NCBI GenBank assembly: GCA_009733575.1
Contig: ML770072.1
Location: forward strand, 1-16,868
Reading direction: 5' to 3'
DNA length: 16,868 nucleotides
Source: Gymnopus androsaceus JB14
Lineage: Eukaryota > Basidiomycota > Agaricomycetes > Agaricales > Omphalotaceae
This document shows, piece after piece, positions 16,571-16,868 of the stretch (the first letter of the stretch is position 1; the number at the start of each line of letters is the position of its first letter). Both the position numbers and the translations under genes were made by a program. The notes beneath the pieces were generated by a model that saw only the letters and a program-made list of their open reading frames with translations, made no database searches and was not told the DNA's origin.

Positions 16571-16868
16571 AATCGACAAGGTTAGACTGACGAATGATGA
16601 GAATGAGTTCCACTCACCATCTTCCTCATAACTGCCCTCAATCGGCCTGCGTCCAGAGGGAATCTGTCCCTGCGAAGTACGAACAAGTTCCATCATATTC
16701 GAATTGAACCTCAATAATTCCTGAGATTCCAGCAAATCTGAATGAAGCACCATCACCCAATGCTACATGAAAATATTCACATATCGACTACGACGAGGAA
16801 GCTCCCTTCCGCCATACGGAACCATACATTTGGGATCAAGTGCAGGCGCAATCTTGCAAGGCTGCAGG
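16382..16868 (-). pseudogene. DM9/DUF3421-type gene, 5' end beyond the window, frameshifted
   Basis: Minus-strand exons: 16781-16868 (open at the window edge), 16618-16720, 16502-16566 and 16382-16448, with GT..AG introns of 60, 51 and 53 nt. The first two join in frame as CMVPYGGRELPRRSRY then ELLRFNSNMMELVRTSQG, and on through IPSGRRPIEGSYEEDG into TKLYHGMAIVNGNPWK. This matches the DM9/DUF3421 layout (VPYGG.E, G.IP.G..P..GGYE.DG..LY). Animal DM9 proteins are mannose-binding lectins; the fungal role is unknown. In the third exon T3 replaces the T2 of copy 1, so the spliced message reaches a stop right after DFLSS. Without splicing the last intron, the frame stays open to 16382 but loses the HL(G/E)GC motif. 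It is either a real lesion or a one-base sequencing error. Confidence 0.7.

Noticed and set aside
1..16868. CRISPR array, bacterial operon or prophage features
   Set aside because: No spaced direct repeats of CRISPR type and no Shine-Dalgarno-led gene clusters were seen. Spliceosomal introns show that this is eukaryotic DNA.

Overview
The window looks like nuclear DNA of a basidiomycete fungus, probably Agaricomycetes. The reasons are very short introns (47-80 nt) with GT..AG ends and CTGAT/CTNAY-type branch sites, a NACHT-ankyrin NLR, a cytochrome b561 membrane protein, a DM9/DUF3421-type gene, a RidA gene and a chromovirus-like Ty3/gypsy relic. All identifications come from reading the sequence; no database search was run.

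Layout. 1-3566: the 3' part of a decayed Ty3/gypsy element on the + strand (end of RNase H, integrase, chromodomain-like tail, an unrecognised downstream ORF, polypurine tract and 3' LTR). 3567-4735: gene-free DNA with palindromes and CCGAGG-rich motifs. 4736-4816: a short fragment of a RidA gene. 4906-5574 and 5907-6290: two small transposons without transposase (MITEs), each with terminal inverted repeats and TA target duplications. 6682-10656: the main gene, a six-exon minus-strand NLR of 1234 codons with a NACHT domain and 21 very similar ankyrin repeats; a 25-nt exon encodes the core of its P-loop. 10657-12563: no recognisable gene, only coding-like debris. 12564-13715: an eight-exon minus-strand cytochrome b561-domain protein (240 codons, one exon of only 12 nt). 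13716-14837: no clear gene. 14838-15050: a short hydrophobic ORF. 15051-16570: a 760-bp tandem duplication carrying the end of a DM9-type gene and a frameshifted ridA; the DM9 gene continues to the window edge at 16868.

How it fits together. The NLR is the only large intact gene and is a probable innate-immunity or heterokaryon-incompatibility receptor. It lies in a CpG-poor, transposon-rich block (about 4700-10780), whereas the block to its right is CpG-rich and carries housekeeping-type genes. The tandem duplication is informative: one copy keeps the correct DM9 reading frame but lacks the 5' exons, and the other has the 5' exons but carries a one-base frameshift. Both ridA copies share one frameshift, and the separate ridA fragment 10 kb away stops matching at that same point. 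No operon-like functional system is evident. The most promising subjects are the NLR with its homogenised repeat array and the duplicated DM9-ridA segment.
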